Source of the DNA: a virus
DNA length: 40,276 nt
Virus record (IMG/VR): IMGVR_UViG_3300042387_000260
Span: 1 to 40,276 of that record
Reading direction: 5' to 3' (one strand)
Below the pieces are notes generated by a model. The model was not told where the DNA came from and did no database searches. It saw only the letters and a program-made list of their open reading frames with translations. Both the position numbers and the translations under genes were made by a program. Shown here piece by piece: positions 37,511-40,276 of the stretch (its first letter is position 1; each line of letters starts with the position of its first letter).

Positions 37511-38911
37511 TTAGAACTTAAAGTTATCGAAGTTCTTCTTGTATGAAGATCCTCCACCAAATGGAGATTTATTTCCATATGACCGATCCTGATATGGATC
37601 GTGTAATCCACTATCTCCATCAATCTGAACATCACCAATATCAAATAACCGCATTTTAGATCTGTCAACACCAACCAAGAATTTCTTATTCTTAGTCACA
37701 TCATTATATCTATTCTTCAACTGTTTAATCATTAATTGACCGAGAGTTTCTAACTCTTCAGTGTTGATTAGAGCAATTGCCAGATCAGCAGTTGCAGCCA
37801 CACCGAAACTTTCGGCGATATCAGACATATCAGCATCAGAATCAGACGCCCCTGATCTCGTAAATTGTGTTGCAGATACTATAGGCAAATTCGCTTCAAC
37901 AGCCAATCCACGAACTTCTTCTGCAATTGACTTAACTAAAGTATAAGAATTTGCTTGTCCATTATTCTTGATTCTTGACGAAGAGCAGATATTCAAATAA
38001 TCAATATAGATGATATCAGGAACGAAATTCTTCTTCAAAGCTAACTCATGAAGAAGATATCTGAAATGCGAGACATTAGCAGAACCAGTAGGATATTCTT
38101 TAATAACTAATTTACCAGTAGTCTTGTTTTGTAGATTATCAATTAATGACATAAATTGTTTCTTTGAAACTTGTCTCAGTGTATCTAGTGTTAGATCTAA
38201 TAGATTAGCATCAATTCTTTCTGCAATCCTTTCTTCTGCCATCTCACATGTGATATACAAAACATTTTTGCCATCAAGTACATTTGCTGAAGCCATATGA
38301 CACATTGCTAGAGATTTACCAACATTAACTCCAGCTATGATCAAATTCAATGTTTTCTTAGGAATTCCTCCACCTGTGATCATATTTAAATTCTGAATAT
38401 CAAATCTGATCCTCTCTTCTTTCTTATGATAGAATTCGTATCTACATTCGGCGTCGATAACAAAATCGTGTCCAACTGAAGGATCAAATGTAATAGCAAG
38501 TGCTTCTTTTAAGATCTCAGGAATAGTTCCTTTATCTCTTGTGTCTTTCTCGTCAGAGATAATCTTGATAGAATCTAAGATTGCATTATGCAGAGCCTTT
38601 TCTTTACAAAATGTTTCAGTCTGTTTAATCAGAAATGATAGATCTGTTGATTCAGATTTTCCCCAAGTGTCTAATAGATTGGAGATTACTTCAGCATCTT
38701 CAATCTTGATCTTTTTAGACTCAGAAGCCATAATCTTGATGGCTTCCGGAGTAGCTTGTTTATTGTATTCATTAACGAAAGATTTAATGAACTTGAATAC
38801 AGATCGATCGTTGATATCTGAAAAATATTCAGGTTTGATGAAAGGTAAAACTGATCTAACATACTCTTCATTATGAAGTAAATTCTTTAAGATAAGATGT
38901 TCAATATTCAT
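37511..38911 (-). CDS. 41: replicative DNA helicase gp41 (DnaB family)
   Basis: A 466-residue helicase (T4 gp41 475) that unwinds DNA at the fork and recruits primase. A helical N-domain (to about residue 150) is followed by a RecA fold: Walker A IIAGVNVGKS (about 185-194), LYITCEMAEERIAERIDANL, Walker B DIIYIDYLNIC, PIVSATQFTRSG, KNRYNDVTKNKKFLVG and arginine finger VDRSKMRLFD. The Gly/Ser-rich tail (SPFGGGSSYKKN) may contact partners. A TATAAT box lies 9 nt before ATG. Confidence 0.95.
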   Translation of the reverse strand: MNIEHLILKNLLHNEEYVRSVLPFIKPEYFSDINDRSVFKFIKSFVNEYNKQATPEAIKIMASESKKIKIEDAEVISNLLDTWGKSESTDLSFLIKQTETFCKEKALHNAILDSIKIISDEKDTRDKGTIPEILKEALAITFDPSVGHDFVIDAECRYEFYHKKEERIRFDIQNLNMITGGGIPKKTLNLIIAGVNVGKSLAMCHMASANVLDGKNVLYITCEMAEERIAERIDANLLDLTLDTLRQVSKKQFMSLIDNLQNKTTGKLVIKEYPTGSANVSHFRYLLHELALKKNFVPDIIYIDYLNICSSSRIKNNGQANSYTLVKSIAEEVRGLAVEANLPIVSATQFTRSGASDSDADMSDIAESFGVAATADLAIALINTEELETLGQLMIKQLKNRYNDVTKNKKFLVGVDRSKMRLFDIGDVQIDGDSGLHDPYQDRSYGNKSPFGGGSSYKKNFDNFKF

Positions 38912-38920
38912 TATAACTAT

Positions 38921-38948
38921 ATTATACCTTATTGTTAGATATTTACAA
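38921..38948 (-). promoter_or_regulatory. possible sigma-70 promoter for gp41
   Basis: TTGTAA (38948-38943), 16 nt, TATAAT (38926-38921), 9 nt, ATG 38911. It overlaps the end of the upstream gene. Confidence 0.5.
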
Positions 38949-39282
38949 AATTAGATGTTTCATCAGCCATAGCAGTTCTTAGTGTTGATTGGATAATCCG
39001 TTTAACTGCCTTTTTTACAATCTTTTCAATTTCCTTATCATTAGTTTGGATATCATCAGGAACATGGATAATACTCATATCAAATGATAGAATAGGTTTA
39101 GATTCGTCTTCAAATCGGAAATCTTTAATTTCTAAAATAGTTCCTTCGTGATATCCATCATCTAATCTGAGAACAATCTTATCTTCATTCTTCTCACCAC
39201 TAGTAATGAAGAATGATACTTGTAGATCACCGAACGGAGTGAATACATCTTCTGGATTTTGTTTTGTCTTTTTCTTAGGCAT
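38935..39282 (-). CDS. hypothetical protein between uvsX and gp41
   Basis: A 115-residue protein starting MPKKKTKQNPEDVFTPFGDL, with a beta-rich middle (FFITSGEKNEDKIVLRLDDG) and a basic helix near the end (EIEKIVKKAVKRIIQSTLRT). In T4 the slot between uvsX and 41 holds gene 40, a small head-assembly stimulator, but I see no clear sequence match. GAGGAG 9-14 nt upstream, within the uvsX stop region, serves as ribosome site. A replication accessory role is guessed from the neighbours. Confidence 0.7.
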   Translation of the reverse strand: MPKKKTKQNPEDVFTPFGDLQVSFFITSGEKNEDKIVLRLDDGYHEGTILEIKDFRFEDESKPILSFDMSIIHVPDDIQTNDKEIEKIVKKAVKRIIQSTLRTAMADETSNFVNI

Positions 39283-39287
39283 TTCGA

Positions 39288-40276
39288 TTACTCCTCAACC
39301 TCGAATTCTTCTTCAACGAGAATCTTATTTGTTAACTTGAATTTATAGATAACAAAATTCTGGAATGATTCGTCTTCAAGAATAGAAGACCAGAATTCTT
39401 CTGTATTAGTTTTATCTAATCTATAATTTTTTTCTTCACCTACTTTCTGATACCATCCAACCTTAGGTTTAGTAACATGACCAGATTCTAAGGCAATATC
39501 CATCAACCCAGAATATTTGTTAATTCCCTCATCAAATTTAACATTAAACATTAACTTGCTCTTTTCTTTGACGAATCTAGATTTCTCGATATTGATTGTG
39601 AAATTATAACCAACAAGATCAGTCCCATCTTTCTCTTGTGAACGTGTAACAATGAAGATTTGATTTGCAGAATATGTCACAGAAGTACCACCACCGACGA
39701 CGGCTTTAGAGTACATTTCCATTGTATTGTACACGTGATTAATTGCAAGACAAGGAATATCTTTCATCGTGAGATGCGGTGTGATGATTCTTAGTAGTGA
39801 TCTGATAGACTTAGCACGAGTCATATCTGCAACAGATTTCTCATCAACAGCATCGTCTACTTCTTTCTTTGAAGATAGAGAACCAATCGAATCGATCATG
39901 ATGAATACTTTATCGCCACGTACAATTTCAGTTAATCTCTTAACAATATCGAATTTCAATTGTTCGATATGTTCAATAGGAATATGGATGATTCTAGAAG
40001 CATCAATTCCATACATCTCAAGATATTCCGGAGTGATACCAAACTCCGAATCGTATAATAGAGCTACTGAATCTGGATACTTGTTGAAGTATGCTTTCAT
40101 ACAATACAATGAAAGAAGTGTTTTGTATGATTTAGATTGTCCTGCGATAACTGTCAGACCAGGAACTAGTCCACCATTAACTTCTCCAGAGAATGCAATA
40201 TTCAGAATAGGAAGTTCGGTACTAATACAATCTTTAACATTAAAGAAAGAAGATTCAGAGAGAATCTCTGCGTGTT
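39288..40276 (-). CDS. uvsX: UvsX recombinase (RecA family), N-terminus beyond window
   Basis: At least 329 residues are visible; the frame runs off the window end. Walker A is AGQSKSYKT (T4 UvsX has AGPSKSFKS), preceded by NGGLVPGLTVIAG. Walker B region VFIMIDSIGSLSSKKEVDDA, then MTRAKSIRSLLRIITPHLTM, CLAINHVYNTMEMY and a GGTSVTYSANQIFIVTRSQE-type L2 region follow. UvsX drives strand exchange for recombination-dependent replication with gp46/47 and gp41. An internal ATG at 40109 is not the true start, since Walker A lies upstream of it. Confidence 0.95.
   Translation of the reverse strand, partial: HAEILSESSFFNVKDCISTELPILNIAFSGEVNGGLVPGLTVIAGQSKSYKTLLSLYCMKAYFNKYPDSVALLYDSEFGITPEYLEMYGIDASRIIHIPIEHIEQLKFDIVKRLTEIVRGDKVFIMIDSIGSLSSKKEVDDAVDEKSVADMTRAKSIRSLLRIITPHLTMKDIPCLAINHVYNTMEMYSKAVVGGGTSVTYSANQIFIVTRSQEKDGTDLVGYNFTINIEKSRFVKEKSKLMFNVKFDEGINKYSGLMDIALESGHVTKPKVGWYQKVGEEKNYRLDKTNTEEFWSSILEDESFQNFVIYKFKLTNKILVEEEFEVEE

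Noticed and set aside
1-40276. tRNA genes
   Set aside because: I saw no cloverleaf with a GGTTCRANNCC arm on either strand by eye; a tRNAscan-SE run would be decisive.

Overview
The window is a 40 kb piece of an AT-rich, T4-superfamily (contractile-tailed) phage genome. T4 landmark genes are recognisable: prohead protease gp21, scaffold gp22, capsid gp23, rIIA/rIIB, late sigma gp55, recombination nuclease gp47/gp46, RNA ligase 1, helicase gp41 and UvsX. TATAAATA late promoters precede gp22, gp23 and the 17.8 kb gene block, as expected for a phage with gp55. The host is unknown. The circularly permuted tmRNA layout (below) is typical of Alphaproteobacteria, so an alphaproteobacterial host is a reasonable inference, no more.

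Layout. 1-5.0 kb (+): head module, with a decayed duplicated gene at 0.1-0.9 kb, a collagen-like protein, a very basic core protein, gp21, gp22 and gp23. 5.0-5.8 kb (+): GIY-YIG endonuclease remnant and an acidic core-type protein. 5.8-14.4 kb (-): ClpP-like protease, small gene and SPFH lipoprotein; UV endonuclease and deaminase; rIIB/rIIA; a nucleoside deoxyribosyltransferase-like gene; four small Ser/Gly-rich proteins; small conserved phage genes. 14.6-17.7 kb (+): small genes, then NAMPT and PRPP-synthetase homologues. 17.8-27.3 kb (+): a late block of likely capsid cargo, including a 940-residue multidomain nucleotidyltransferase, a repeat protein, an Acb1-like 2H phosphoesterase and a GH19 enzyme broken by an in-frame TGA. 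27.4-30.7 kb (+): gp55, gp47, gp46. 30.7-35.2 kb (-): accessory genes, a release-factor-like protein, an unidentified structured RNA, a permuted tmRNA and a ClpA-D2-like AAA+ unfoldase. 35.4-37.5 kb (+): small genes and RNA ligase. 37.5-40.3 kb (-): gp41, an unknown gene, UvsX (cut by the window end).

Main discovery candidate: a phage-encoded ribosome-rescue and proteolysis set. Between 31801 and 32088 on the minus strand lies a tmRNA with its two halves in inverted gene order: the 3' tRNA half ending in CCA comes first, then a 31-nt spacer, then the 5' half with GATTCGAC, a reading frame for a short tag and a terminator. The two halves pair into a 7-bp acceptor stem carrying the G3-U alanine identity pair. 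Directly downstream on the same strand is a single-ring Clp ATPase with an IGF ClpP-docking loop. The window also has a ClpP with intact Ser-His-Asp, and a release-factor-domain protein without GGQ lies just upstream of the RNA region. Upstream of the tmRNA, 32109-32371 has several long complementary helices and may be a new structured RNA.

Other themes are probable counter-defence (Acb1-like enzyme; NAMPT plus Prs, which could be NAD+ rebuilding), many proteins starting with T4-like capsid-targeting peptides (MKSFxxFIxE or LxE), early promoters whose -10 box sits 6 nt before the start codon (predicted leaderless mRNAs), and a repeated hairpin at two divergent promoter regions.
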